From Methanoculleus sp. MH98A (GTDB taxonomy: Archaea; Halobacteriota; Methanomicrobia; Methanomicrobiales; Methanoculleaceae), in assembly GCF_000691865.1 (NCBI RefSeq), contig NZ_JMIO01000002.1, forward strand, positions 1-64,000: a stretch of 64,000 bases of DNA, read 5' to 3'. The notes under the pieces were generated by a model that was not told the DNA's origin, searched no databases, and saw nothing but the letters and a program-made list of their open reading frames with translations. Every line of letters begins with the position of its first letter. The first letter of the stretch is position 1. A program made the position numbers and the translations under genes. This document shows, one piece after another, positions 12,335-20,929 of the stretch.

Positions 12335-13365
12335 GTCGGTTCTCTGAACCTCTTCCAGAGATACGCGAGCCCGAAGCACCCCGAGAGCATCATGTCCCCG
12401 AATGGCGCCGCCTGGTAGGCCTCCGGCAGCAGCCTGAGCCGGTTCGGGCCCGTGACCGCCACGGCACCGGCGGCGAGGGGCTTTCTGACCGCCGCCCCGT
12501 GCCCCCCGTCGTCGAAGACCTCTTCCGAGGTCAGCGTGCCGTCGGCGAGCTGCCGGATGTAGTGCTGAAGTTTCGCAGGATCGAGCGCGCCGGTGTGGTG
12601 CTCGAAGAGGCCGTGGATCTCCTGCCCCTTCAGGGTGAAGCAGAGGGTGTGCCCGTTCCCGGCGTTGACGAGGGTCACCCCGGTCTTTGCCATGCGCCGA
12701 ACCTGCGGGTCGCAGAGCGCCCCGATGAGGGCGGCCGGTCCGGTGTCGGTGACGAACGCTCCCGGTGCCTGGCTCAGGACGGCCTGCATCCGGGTCATAT
12801 CGGCGAGCGGCGGGTCGCTCGCGAGCGAGAGGAGGTCCCAGTCCCCGGCGTCCAGCCGCTCCCGCATCAGTTCGAACCGATGGATGCGGTTGCTCCGGTG
12901 CGGCGAGTAGCCGTGGTCCTGGACTGCTATCGCCACGTTCTGTGGGTAGTCCACGCCGAAGAGGGAGAGCGCCTGCCTGAGTTCCGGTTCCATGTAGTCG
13001 GTGGTGCGGACGACCGCCGCGTCTCCCGGGGGGGTGGCGCGGATCTCAACTCCAAGCGCCCGCACCCGTTCCGGGTCGTCGTGGAGGGTAAGAGCGGCCT
13101 CTGTCGTGGCGTAAACGGGCAAACCTGCCGCCAGATGCTTCCGTATCGCGCCGGTGTTCGCGCCGCCGCCCATCAGGTACCCGTCCAGGAAGACCGGGCG
13201 CCCCGCCCGGGTCGCCTCCCGGATCTTCGCCGCCGCCACCACGGTCGGGGAGGGGAGGACCAGTTTGATGCTGTTCTCGATCGAGCGGCCGGGCTCGTAG
13301 ACCAGGATGTCCTGGGTACCCCTGCCGACATCGATGGCGAGTAATGTTGTTTTCAGGTCGATCAT
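12328..13365 (-). CDS. DUF1786 family protein
   Basis: This encodes 345 residues. The N-terminus LLAIDVGRGTQDILVYEP resembles the phosphate-binding turn of actin-like or ASKHA ATPases. Further conserved-looking segments are DGYLMGGGANTGAIRKHL, VAIAVQDHGYSP and TLVNAGNGHTLCF. The pattern fits DUF1786, found mainly in methanogens and anaerobes and often labelled as related to pyruvate formate-lyase activation, although no radical-SAM CxxxCxxC motif is present. The ATG at 13365 follows a GAGG ribosome-binding site. It lies downstream of nrdD on the same strand, but an oligo-T tract separates them. The last two codons overlap the partial 105-bp repeat. Confidence 0.7.
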   Translation of the reverse strand: MIDLKTTLLAIDVGRGTQDILVYEPGRSIENSIKLVLPSPTVVAAAKIREATRAGRPVFLDGYLMGGGANTGAIRKHLAAGLPVYATTEAALTLHDDPERVRALGVEIRATPPGDAAVVRTTDYMEPELRQALSLFGVDYPQNVAIAVQDHGYSPHRSNRIHRFELMRERLDAGDWDLLSLASDPPLADMTRMQAVLSQAPGAFVTDTGPAALIGALCDPQVRRMAKTGVTLVNAGNGHTLCFTLKGQEIHGLFEHHTGALDPAKLQHYIRQLADGTLTSEEVFDDGGHGAAVRKPLAAGAVAVTGPNRLRLLPEAYQAAPFGDMMLSGCFGLAYLWKRFREPTL

Positions 13366-13433
13366 GGATGGCCTCTTGCATGTCGCCGCGGTGTCATGCC
13401 GGGCGGTTCCTAACTGAGTCTTCCCGGCGAACC

Positions 13434-13440
13434 AAAAAAA
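13434..13440 (-). terminator. Oligo-T tract after nrdD
   Basis: On the minus strand a run of seven T residues lies 14 bases beyond the nrdD stop and about 70 bases before the DUF1786 start. It probably ends the nrdH-nrdD transcript at least in part. Confidence 0.45.
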
Positions 13441-13453
13441 GGTATGATCCCGG

Positions 13454-16400
13454 TCAGGCACCTGCCTGATCGGCAACCGGGTTGATTCCGGCCGTCGTCG
13501 CCTTATCCGTGCGTGCCGGCTTGAACTCCCGGTACTCTTTCAGGGAGACCGTCAGGTCGCGGGTGAAGGCGAAGTAGCCGATCTGCGTCGTCCGGCAGAG
13601 GTTCATCGCCATCTCCATCAGCCCGCGGGGGTCGGGGCGCGCCTCCCCGAGCCATACGTGGAAGATGTTTCCGCCGTCCACGATGGGGAAGAAGATGTGC
13701 TCGATCTCGATCCGTTTCGTGAGCGGAACGGGGGCTCCCGGGGCGACATGGGTCCCGTTGGTATAGTAGATGGGGAGGTCGAGCGTCGTGCCGAGCGTAT
13801 CGAGCGCCGCATCGGCGTCGCCCTTGACGACCCGGATGGCGTGGTCGCGGAACCGCTCGTCGAGGAGGTCCGCGACCGCGAACCGCTGGCCTGTCGTCTC
13901 CGCCGGGGTGCGGGCGAGGGCGATCGTCATGTTGTGCTTCTTCGAGAGTTCACGGGCGTACATCTCGAGTTCGGTCATTGCCCGGACGGCGAGACGGAAC
14001 GCGTCGCGCGACTCATGGAGCTGGTGGCCGGTGAAGTGCTGCACCATCTCGTTGACGCCGACGACACCGATGGTGTAGACGAGCCCCTCGAGATCCACGG
14101 CAACCGCGCCGCGTTCGCTGGTGTTCGGGTCCTTCGGGCGCTGCATCGCAAACGGCATCCGGCCGTTTGTCCGGATGTGAGACATCCAGCGGCGCTTGAT
14201 CCGGAAGAGTTCGACGGCGATATCCATGAGCGCCTTCAGTTCGGCAAAGAGCCGTTCCTGGTCGCCTTCCGCCTTGTACGCCGCCCGCGGGCAGTTGATG
14301 GACATCACCATCCATGACCCCATCGAGAAGTGCTTCCCTTCCCGGAAGTAGAGTTTGTCCTCGAACTCGTCGTCCTCGTCGGCGAGTGAGGAGAACTGGT
14401 AGGCACAACAGTTCCCGGTCACGATGCCGAGCGCGTTTGTAAAGGTGTGGGTGTCGGCGACATCCACGAGATCGTAAACGTAGCCGTCGTAGGGCAGTCT
14501 CTCGATAGACCGTATGCGAACCGGGTGGAGGTCGCCGTTGATGAGCCGTTCGACATCTCCGGTCTGTGCCTCCGGTCGTATAAGGGAGACCTGCGCGCTA
14601 TGATGGCCCGAAGAGGCATACTGGCTTGCGTAGACGAGTCCGGTGTACTGGAGCCCGCTTGCTTCTATCGGGAGGCGGGTGAAGATCCCTCCGGTCTGTC
14701 GCGACGATCCGGCGGCTGCCGCTATGCCGTAGCCGGTCTCATGGGCGAAGCGGCGGATCTGGTCCTGGGCCGTGATCGTGCAGGTGTAAGCGGTGAGGGG
14801 GTACGGCTCGCCGGTCTGGGGGTGCGTGACGGTCGTCTCCTGTTCGAGATAGTTCGCCTGGACACCGATACGTTGCGCGAGCCAGACCAGTTTCTGAACT
14901 GCGTTCCGCGACACCAGTTTTATACGGATGCCCCTTGCGTGGTGGACGTACGACCCCTGCTGCCCTGCCTGGACGCTGATGTTGCCGTCACCGCGGAACG
15001 CGGCATCGAGGTAAGTGCCTACCAGTTCCCTGTCGACGTCGAAGAGCAGATCCGGTACGTTCTTCTCGGCAGCACACTTCCCGCAGCCGATTGCGTCAAG
15101 GAGGAGATAGAGGAGTTTGCTGTTGACGGTGACGTTGACGGCTGTGGCCTCGTCGGAGATCAGCGGCTCATAGTCAAGGAAGCCTTTGATGCACGCTGCA
15201 GCGTCCTTGATAAGGCCTTCTTCGTGCTTCCCGAACGAAAGCCTTACCGTATACCGCCGTCCGCTGGTATCGCTGCATCCCTCCGCGAGGTAGTAGCCGA
15301 GGAACCTGACGAACTCCTTTGTTACGGGAAGAATCCGGGGCAGGCCACGATTCTTCGCGTTCCGGATGTTCACTTCCCCGTCCCGGAGCACGATCTCGCC
15401 GGCATATCCGGCGGCGCAAAGCGTTTCTGCTACGTTGAGTTCTCTCGCCGGGGTGCTCCCGAACTCGGCGGTCCTGATCACCGGGAGGTAGTCCCCGGTA
15501 CTGAGGTTTCGTGCCGCTGTCTTCGTGAATCTTCCTTCAGCAAGGGTGAAGACCGGGTGATCCGGCGTGACGGTGATCCGGCGGCCGGATTCGAGGGTGA
15601 TGCGGAGCATCTCTCCCGTGTGCTTCTTTCGCATGACCCCGCGGAAGGGGCGCAGCGTTGCCGTCATACCCACGACATCGGCACTCGGGGTCTTTGCGTA
15701 GAGAGGGGCAAACTCCGTGCCGTATGGATCTATCTCCCTGTCTTCTGCGGCCGTATCTTCAAAGAGATCGCTGATCTTCCGGATCCGGGTTCTGCCGTTC
15801 GAGTCCACGATGGGAACCAGTTCGTCGCCCGCCAGGCACTGGTAACAGGAGATCCCCTCGCCGGCGCCCCGGTAGGGGGGGATCTGGTTGTCGTAGTAGG
15901 GGGTGCCGTACTTGGACGCGAGTTCGAACGTCATCAGGTAGAGGTCCTGGTAGGTCGGGAGGTCGGGGTGCTCGCGGTTGAACTCCTCGTCCTCGTTAAG
16001 GAAGTCGGGCTCGATGCTGATCTCGGGTTTCGGGAAGGAGAAGGGCTTGCCCCAGTAGTCCCCCTCGAGCATCACCTCCATCAGCGCCTTGAAGAGGAGC
16101 CGGACCTCCCGCTCGAACTCGTTGTAGGTCCGGAGCGGTGCCTGTTCTCCGTTCCAGACCTTGCCGCGGTAGACGCAGGGCTTGTCCTTCCAGAGGGTGG
16201 GGACGCCCGGGGAGAGCTGGACCGACGAGAAGACCACCTGGCCGCCGCGGGCGACCATCATCTGGGTCATCTCGTAAACGAACATCTGCATCAGCTGCTT
16301 GATCTCCTCGTAGTCCATCCCCTCGAAGAAGGGCGCCATGAACGTGAGGAAGTTGTAGTAGCCCTGGCCGCCGGCGAAGTTCGTCTGGGCGGAGCCGAGC

Positions 16401-18511
16401 GCCTTGACCGCGTGGAGGACCGCCACCTCGGCCCTCTTCGCGGGGCCGGCGACCGAGGCCTTCGTCCCGTTCCCATCAGGCATCAGGCCGTAGTAGAGGA
16501 AGTAGCGCAGGTCCCAATCCTGGCAGTTGTGGATGAGAAGGCCGTCGGATGCATAGAACGTGTGGCTCTCCTCGTTCCCGTCGCCGTCGAGGAAGAGGTC
16601 GTAGACGTACGCGCCGGTGGGCTCTACCGGAGCGACCTTGACAACGGTCTCCTCTCGTTCCGTGTTCCGTCCTTCCTTTACCGCGGAGAGGAACCTGTCG
16701 ATGTGGTCCTGTCGCGAATCAAGGAATGTGGCGTACCGGGCGAACGCCTCGATGTTCCGCCGGCCGTTGAGCTGGAGCCGGTAGAGCGTCCGCCGCTCTT
16801 CCTCTTCGTAGAGTTCGACGATATGCGGCGCCATCCCAAGCGAGGTGAGCAGGAGCGAGAGTTCCTGCCGGAGCGCCGGTGATGCAGTGGTATAGTTGAC
16901 GATGCAGTCCGACTTCTCCGGGCGATAGTATGCCGAACCATCCCCGGTGAAGAGGGCGGAGAGGAACTCGTGGAGGAGGACGTCGTCGAGATGGTAGACG
17001 ATCCAGGGGAGGCGTTTTCCTGCTGCGCCCTCCGGGATGCCGAAGACGTAGCGGAAGAGCAGGTAGGCCGCTTTGCCGCCGAAGTAGACCTGTAGCGCCC
17101 GGTTGCGTTCCACCTCGACCCCGTAGATGGTCGTGGTGTCGGGAGCGCCGCCGGCGATGGTCGCGTAGGTGTTCAGGGCAGCGCATGCCGCGGCCTGGAT
17201 CGCGGGCGCCTGGTGGTTCTCGGTTATCGCGAGGTTGTACTGTCCGATCGCCGGGGCGGCGTTGTAATTGCCCTCGGAGACGAAGAACCCGAGGAGCCGG
17301 ACGATTTCAGGCGTAAGCGCAAGGAGAGCGGGCAGTTCGTGCTCGCTCCCGGTGACCCCGACGGTGACCCCGGCATAATCCTCGATGCCGTAGCGGTTGC
17401 AGAAGGCTTCGAAGAGCGCGACCGGCATAATCCCGCGCGTATACCACTGTTTCTGGTGCTCGACGCCGAGCTCGCGCGATATGTCGGTGTATGAGACGGC
17501 CCTCCCGCTCCGTACCACGTCGGCAAAGATCTCTTCAGCACCGCGGACGTAGACGTTCTCGAGAAATTCGGTCGGAACCGATGCGGATAACTCCCGGACG
17601 AGATCGATCGATTCGATCGTCTCCCCGCGGAGGGTGTCGGCCGCGGAGATCCTGTAGAGAGCGTCCCTGGCGCGTACTTCGTCGGCGCGGCGGATGATCA
17701 TGCCGTCTCCTGTCCGCACCGGGATCCGGTGCTCGCCGGTGACCATCAGCGTGCGTCCTCCCGACGTCCGGATCCTGAGCATCTCGCCGGAATTCACCCG
17801 CCGACGTGTCACCTTTAATACTCGCCGCCAGCCCTTCGGCGTTAGCGCGGAGAGGTCATCCGGATGCCATTCGTCGCCCTTGATCGGGAGTTCATCGGGG
17901 CGGATGCTCCGAATCCGGTTGTTCAACCGCACTGGTATGACCGTGCTCCCATCGATGCAAAACGGGCGGGTCCCGAAGTACTCCAGGTCGTGGATGTGGA
18001 GATCGCCGCGGAGGTGGTGGTCCGCAAGGTCCGGGGGGAGCTGCAGGAGGTACTGCTCCTTGCTGATCTTGTCCGCCTTCTTCTTGTGGGATGTCTCGGC
18101 GTTCTCCTGGAGGTTGGCGTTGTCGTGCGCCTCGAACCCGCGCCCCACGTCGATGAGGTGCGCGTCGAAGACCGGGGTTCCCACCCGGGTGCAGACGTTG
18201 CGGTAGGGGACGAGGCCGCGCTCAAGGAGCGTCATGTTGACGATCTCGCGGATGAGGGGGCCGGAGAGCGACTGGAGGCCCAGCATCTGGATCTTCTTCT
18301 CGACCCGCCGGGCAATATCCTTCGCCGTCTCTTCGTCGGCCCCCTCGTATCCGTAGAAGGTCTCCACGAGCTGGCTCTCCTCCAGGATCTGTTTGACGAT
18401 CCTGTTCCGGTTCCAGTCGAGGAGGTAGCCGCGGGAGGTTCGGACCTTTGGGAACGTCGGGACGAACTCCCCGAATAGAGTTGCCTGTGTCGACTTGCGA
18501 GTCAACCTCAT
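13454..18511 (-). CDS. nrdD: Anaerobic (class III) ribonucleoside-triphosphate reductase with two inteins
   Basis: The precursor is 1685 residues; removing two inteins (478 and 476 residues) leaves a host protein of about 731. The host begins with an ATP-cone-like region, then the class III core. Intein 1 interrupts ...EYFGTRPF/CQDWDL... and intein 2 interrupts ...GISCYQ/CCAYQF..., the latter at a conserved cysteine motif. The enzyme reduces NTPs to dNTPs in anaerobes by a glycyl-radical mechanism. The host ends shortly after IGYFAFTRDLTVS. In related archaeal enzymes I expect a four-cysteine zinc site and an RVxGY or RIxGY glycyl-radical loop after this point; neither is present here. The start at 18511 overlaps the stop of the glutaredoxin-like gene upstream (ATGA). 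No activase (nrdG) lies in the window. Confidence 0.93.
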   Translation of the reverse strand: MRLTRKSTQATLFGEFVPTFPKVRTSRGYLLDWNRNRIVKQILEESQLVETFYGYEGADEETAKDIARRVEKKIQMLGLQSLSGPLIREIVNMTLLERGLVPYRNVCTRVGTPVFDAHLIDVGRGFEAHDNANLQENAETSHKKKADKISKEQYLLQLPPDLADHHLRGDLHIHDLEYFGTRPFCIDGSTVIPVRLNNRIRSIRPDELPIKGDEWHPDDLSALTPKGWRRVLKVTRRRVNSGEMLRIRTSGGRTLMVTGEHRIPVRTGDGMIIRRADEVRARDALYRISAADTLRGETIESIDLVRELSASVPTEFLENVYVRGAEEIFADVVRSGRAVSYTDISRELGVEHQKQWYTRGIMPVALFEAFCNRYGIEDYAGVTVGVTGSEHELPALLALTPEIVRLLGFFVSEGNYNAAPAIGQYNLAITENHQAPAIQAAACAALNTYATIAGGAPDTTTIYGVEVERNRALQVYFGGKAAYLLFRYVFGIPEGAAGKRLPWIVYHLDDVLLHEFLSALFTGDGSAYYRPEKSDCIVNYTTASPALRQELSLLLTSLGMAPHIVELYEEEERRTLYRLQLNGRRNIEAFARYATFLDSRQDHIDRFLSAVKEGRNTEREETVVKVAPVEPTGAYVYDLFLDGDGNEESHTFYASDGLLIHNCQDWDLRYFLYYGLMPDGNGTKASVAGPAKRAEVAVLHAVKALGSAQTNFAGGQGYYNFLTFMAPFFEGMDYEEIKQLMQMFVYEMTQMMVARGGQVVFSSVQLSPGVPTLWKDKPCVYRGKVWNGEQAPLRTYNEFEREVRLLFKALMEVMLEGDYWGKPFSFPKPEISIEPDFLNEDEEFNREHPDLPTYQDLYLMTFELASKYGTPYYDNQIPPYRGAGEGISCYQCLAGDELVPIVDSNGRTRIRKISDLFEDTAAEDREIDPYGTEFAPLYAKTPSADVVGMTATLRPFRGVMRKKHTGEMLRITLESGRRITVTPDHPVFTLAEGRFTKTAARNLSTGDYLPVIRTAEFGSTPARELNVAETLCAAGYAGEIVLRDGEVNIRNAKNRGLPRILPVTKEFVRFLGYYLAEGCSDTSGRRYTVRLSFGKHEEGLIKDAAACIKGFLDYEPLISDEATAVNVTVNSKLLYLLLDAIGCGKCAAEKNVPDLLFDVDRELVGTYLDAAFRGDGNISVQAGQQGSYVHHARGIRIKLVSRNAVQKLVWLAQRIGVQANYLEQETTVTHPQTGEPYPLTAYTCTITAQDQIRRFAHETGYGIAAAAGSSRQTGGIFTRLPIEASGLQYTGLVYASQYASSGHHSAQVSLIRPEAQTGDVERLINGDLHPVRIRSIERLPYDGYVYDLVDVADTHTFTNALGIVTGNCCAYQFSSLADEDDEFEDKLYFREGKHFSMGSWMVMSINCPRAAYKAEGDQERLFAELKALMDIAVELFRIKRRWMSHIRTNGRMPFAMQRPKDPNTSERGAVAVDLEGLVYTIGVVGVNEMVQHFTGHQLHESRDAFRLAVRAMTELEMYARELSKKHNMTIALARTPAETTGQRFAVADLLDERFRDHAIRVVKGDADAALDTLGTTLDLPIYYTNGTHVAPGAPVPLTKRIEIEHIFFPIVDGGNIFHVWLGEARPDPRGLMEMAMNLCRTTQIGYFAFTRDLTVSLKEYREFKPARTDKATTAGINPVADQAGA
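14411..15838 (-). other. Intein 2 in NrdD (476 residues, LAGLIDADG endonuclease type)
   Basis: The element begins with Cys (CLAGDELVPI, block A) and ends with ...VTGN before a +1 Cys of the host. Block B is visible as VTPDHPVF. Two dodecapeptide endonuclease motifs are present: FLGYYLAEGCSD and YLDAAFRGDGNIS, each with an acidic residue in the usual catalytic place. Block F appears as YVYDLVDVADTHTF. The residue before the terminal Asn is Gly, not the usual His, which can slow or alter splicing but is known in some inteins. Boundaries keep the reading frame exactly. Confidence 0.92.
16526..17959 (-). other. Intein 1 in NrdD (478 residues, LAGLIDADG endonuclease type)
   Basis: The element begins with Cys (CIDGSTVIPV, block A) and ends with the canonical His-Asn (LLIHN) before a host Cys. 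Block B is VTGEHRIPV. The dodecapeptide motifs LLGFFVSEGNYN and LSALFTGDGSAYY indicate a two-motif homing endonuclease with acidic residues retained. Block F is YVYDLFLDGDGNEESHTF. All splicing residues appear intact. Excision joins ...GTRPF to CQDWDL... in frame. Confidence 0.94.
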
Positions 18512-18783
18512 GCCCCCGCGATCAGGTCGGCGACAAGGTGTTCCTGGAACGCGCCTCCGCCGAAGAGATCGGCGGATGTATAGAATGCGTCGCCCTTCTG
18601 CAGGACCGGCGCTTCCTGAACGAATACGCCGTTCATGCGAAGTTCGGTCAGCGCCTCGGCTGATGTCATGTCGCATTCAACGAAATGAACGCCCCTGGAG
18701 GCCAGGAACTCTTTGAGTATTTCGCAATTCGGGCAGAATTCCAGTGTGTATACAGTGAATTGCGTTGTATCGGAAATGATAAT
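18508..18783 (-). CDS. Glutaredoxin-like protein, probable electron donor to NrdD (NrdH type)
   Basis: An open frame of about 90 codons encodes a short thioredoxin-fold protein. It starts near a VYTLEFCPNCEILKEFL segment with a CPNC redox motif, has the cis-proline region EAPVL and ends DLIAGA. Class III reductases of methanogens are known to use a glutaredoxin-like NrdH, and this gene overlaps the nrdD start by four bases, so the pairing is convincing. There is no ATG, GTG or TTG upstream of the conserved region before an in-frame stop. A GGGGGT ribosome-binding-like run directly precedes ATT-ATC-ATT codons (18783-18775), so translation probably starts at ATT. I gave the outermost ATT as the start. 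Confidence 0.75.
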   Translation of the reverse strand: MIISDTTQFTVYTLEFCPNCEILKEFLASRGVHFVECDMTSAEALTELRMNGVFVQEAPVLQKGDAFYTSADLFGGGAFQEHLVADLIAGA

Positions 18784-18992
18784 ACCCCCGGATTAGTCGG
18801 TCATTATTGTTTTCGTCCTGTTCGGTTATAACAGATCTCATTCAGTACGGAACGCTGCTTCTCATCCGGGTGTGCATCGGGGGGAAAACTTGCACCGGGC
18901 TTCTTCCTCCGGCGTCTTCCGCTACGTTCTATCGCTTGCGTCCCGGCCGGACAATCATCATTTTGTAGGGTGAAGCACGATAGTACGGTAGT

Positions 18993-19532
18993 ATGGTCAG
19001 GACGTTCGTTGCAATCGATCTGCCGGAGGAGATCCGGGAGCGCGCCCGCGAATTCCAGGAGATCCTGAGACGGTCGTCCGGGCGGCTCGCCATCGTCGAC
19101 CCCGCAAACCTCCATCTCACGGTGAAGTTCCTCGGGGAGGTCGATCCGGCGCAGGTCGATCCGGTCGTCGAGGCGCTCCGGGCTGTCCGGGCCGACCCCT
19201 TCAGCCTGACGGTCGGTCATGCGGTCTGCAATCCGCCGCGGAAACCGCGGGTGATCTGGTGCGACGTCACGGACGGCGGGGAGAGCGCCGCCCTCGCCCG
19301 GCAGGTGGATGCTCTCCTTGCACCGCTCGGGTTCCCCCGGGAGACGCGTCCTTTCCGCCCCCACGTGACGCTTGCCCGGGTAAAAGAGTTCCACTCCTCG
19401 CAGTGTCGGGAGGCGGCATCCACCCCGCGCGAGCCGCTCGGGACCTGCCGGGTAACCGCGATCAAACTCAAGAAGAGCACGCTGACGCCCCGCGGTTCGA
19501 TCTACGAAGATCTTGCGGAGGTCGCGTTTTGA
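18993..19532 (+). CDS. thpR: RNA 2',3'-cyclic phosphodiesterase
   Basis: This 179-residue protein is a member of the 2H phosphoesterase family (formerly called 2'-5' RNA ligase). The two catalytic His-X-Thr motifs are HLTVKF at residue 41 and HVTLAR at residue 124. The enzyme opens 2',3'-cyclic phosphates and is thought to act on tRNA fragments or processing intermediates. Its stop codon overlaps the proposed TTG start of the CCA-adding enzyme, an order common in archaea, which supports a role in tRNA 3'-end metabolism. Confidence 0.92.
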   Translation: MVRTFVAIDLPEEIRERAREFQEILRRSSGRLAIVDPANLHLTVKFLGEVDPAQVDPVVEALRAVRADPFSLTVGHAVCNPPRKPRVIWCDVTDGGESAALARQVDALLAPLGFPRETRPFRPHVTLARVKEFHSSQCREAASTPREPLGTCRVTAIKLKKSTLTPRGSIYEDLAEVAF

Positions 19533-20902
19533 CCCGGTGCCCATGCGAGGAAGAGGTGCTCAACAGGATCCGCCCCACGCCAGAAGAGCGGACCTACGTC
19601 CGTACGATGGGAGAACAACTGATCGAGGCGGTGGAGCGTTCGGGAAAGGCGAAGGCGATGATGGTGGGCTCGGTCGCCCGCGACACCTTCGTCCGGGGCG
19701 ACCGGGATCTCGACGTCTTCATGCTCTTCGATCCCGCTCTCTCCCGGGAGGAGCTGCAGGAGGAAGGTCTGGCCCTCGCGCACCGGATCGCGGAGGAGTT
19801 CGGTGCGACCTGGCGCGAGAAGTACGCGGAGCACCCCTACGTCAACGCGACGATCGATTCGTTGGACATCGATCTCGTCCCCTGCTACGCCGTTGCGAGC
19901 GCCACCGAGATCAAGAGCGCCGTGGACCGGACGCCGTTTCACACCCGCTACATCCTCGGCCACATCGGCGGCTACGCCGACGACGTCCTCCTCTTCAAGC
20001 AGTTTACGAAGTCGGGCGGGGTCTACGGCTCGGACCACATGACCGAAGGGTTCTCCGGTTACCTCTGCGAGATCCTGACGATCTATTACGGGGGGTTCCA
20101 CCCGCTTCTTCGCGCCGCCGCCTGCTGGAAGCCCGGGGAGGTGATCGACATCGAGAGGCACGGGACGAAGGAGTTCGAGGACCCGCTCGTCGTCATCGAT
20201 CCGGTCGACCCGGAGAGGAACGTGGCGGCGGCGCTCTCGCTCTCGCGGATGTTCGAGTTCGTGGAACTCGCCCGCGGCTACCTCGCCGAGCCGTCGGAGA
20301 CGTTCTTCTGCCGGCCCCCCTCCCCGCCGCTCACCCGGGAGGTCTTCGCCCGTCTCCTCTCCGCGCGGGGGACGCACCTCTTCTCTTTCACGTTTGCAAC
20401 GCCGGAATACACCCCCGATACGGTGGTCCCCCAGCTCAGGAAATCCGCCGAATCGATCCGGGAACTCCTGGAGCGGAGCGGGTTTCCGGCGAGCCGCATC
20501 GACGTCTGCATGGGAAAAGAACGGTGCATGCTCCTCTTCGAGCTGATGGCCGATACCGTCCCGGTGATGCGCCGGCATATCGGCCCGCCGCTCTCGGCAC
20601 GGGAGAACGCCGAGAAGTTCCTCGAGAAGTACGTCCGGGAAGAGGTCTTCGCCGGCCCCTACGTGGAGGACGGCCGCTACGTGGTCGAACTCCCGCGCCG
20701 GTACACCCGGGCCGTCGACCTCCTGCGGTCGAAGGCGCTCTTTGACGTCGCGCTCGGCAAGCACGTCCGCCGCTCGATGAAGCAGGGCTGGACGGTGAAG
20801 GCCGGTGCGGAGTGCTGGGACGAGGAGTTTGCCGTCTTTGTCTCCAGGTTCCTCGACCGGGCATCGCCGCTTGCGAGGATCAAGAGGCTGACGGGGAAGT
20901 AA
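19529..20902 (+). CDS. cca: Archaeal CCA-adding tRNA nucleotidyltransferase
   Basis: This encodes a class I (archaeal) CCA-adding enzyme of about 457 residues. The nucleotidyltransferase signature MMVGSVARDTFVRGDRDLDVF begins at about residue 44, with catalytic aspartates near 60 and 62 and a third in SLDIDLVPCY near residue 110. The central palm-like domain and C-terminal tail domain are present and the length is normal. I chose the TTG at 19529: CGGAGG lies eight bases before it and it overlaps the thpR stop (TTGA). A GTG at 19553 is an alternative. It would add CCA to tRNAs such as the tRNA-Lys in this window, whose gene lacks CCA. Confidence 0.94.
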   Translation: MTRCPCEEEVLNRIRPTPEERTYVRTMGEQLIEAVERSGKAKAMMVGSVARDTFVRGDRDLDVFMLFDPALSREELQEEGLALAHRIAEEFGATWREKYAEHPYVNATIDSLDIDLVPCYAVASATEIKSAVDRTPFHTRYILGHIGGYADDVLLFKQFTKSGGVYGSDHMTEGFSGYLCEILTIYYGGFHPLLRAAACWKPGEVIDIERHGTKEFEDPLVVIDPVDPERNVAAALSLSRMFEFVELARGYLAEPSETFFCRPPSPPLTREVFARLLSARGTHLFSFTFATPEYTPDTVVPQLRKSAESIRELLERSGFPASRIDVCMGKERCMLLFELMADTVPVMRRHIGPPLSARENAEKFLEKYVREEVFAGPYVEDGRYVVELPRRYTRAVDLLRSKALFDVALGKHVRRSMKQGWTVKAGAECWDEEFAVFVSRFLDRASPLARIKRLTGK

Positions 20903-20929
20903 GGGCCTGCCGGGCCGCTCCGGCGTCTC

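Noticed and set aside
11696-12379. Minus-strand ORF with repeated peptides over the 105-bp array
   Set aside because: The repetition comes from the DNA repeat and the frame overlaps the exported-protein gene; nothing supports translation.
12328-13365. DUF1786 protein as the radical SAM activase of NrdD
   Set aside because: It lacks a CxxxCxxC motif, so despite older labels it cannot be an NrdG-type enzyme.
14447-16882. 811-codon plus-strand ORF across the NrdD inteins
   Set aside because: It is antisense to well-defined intein and host motifs and has no domain of its own.
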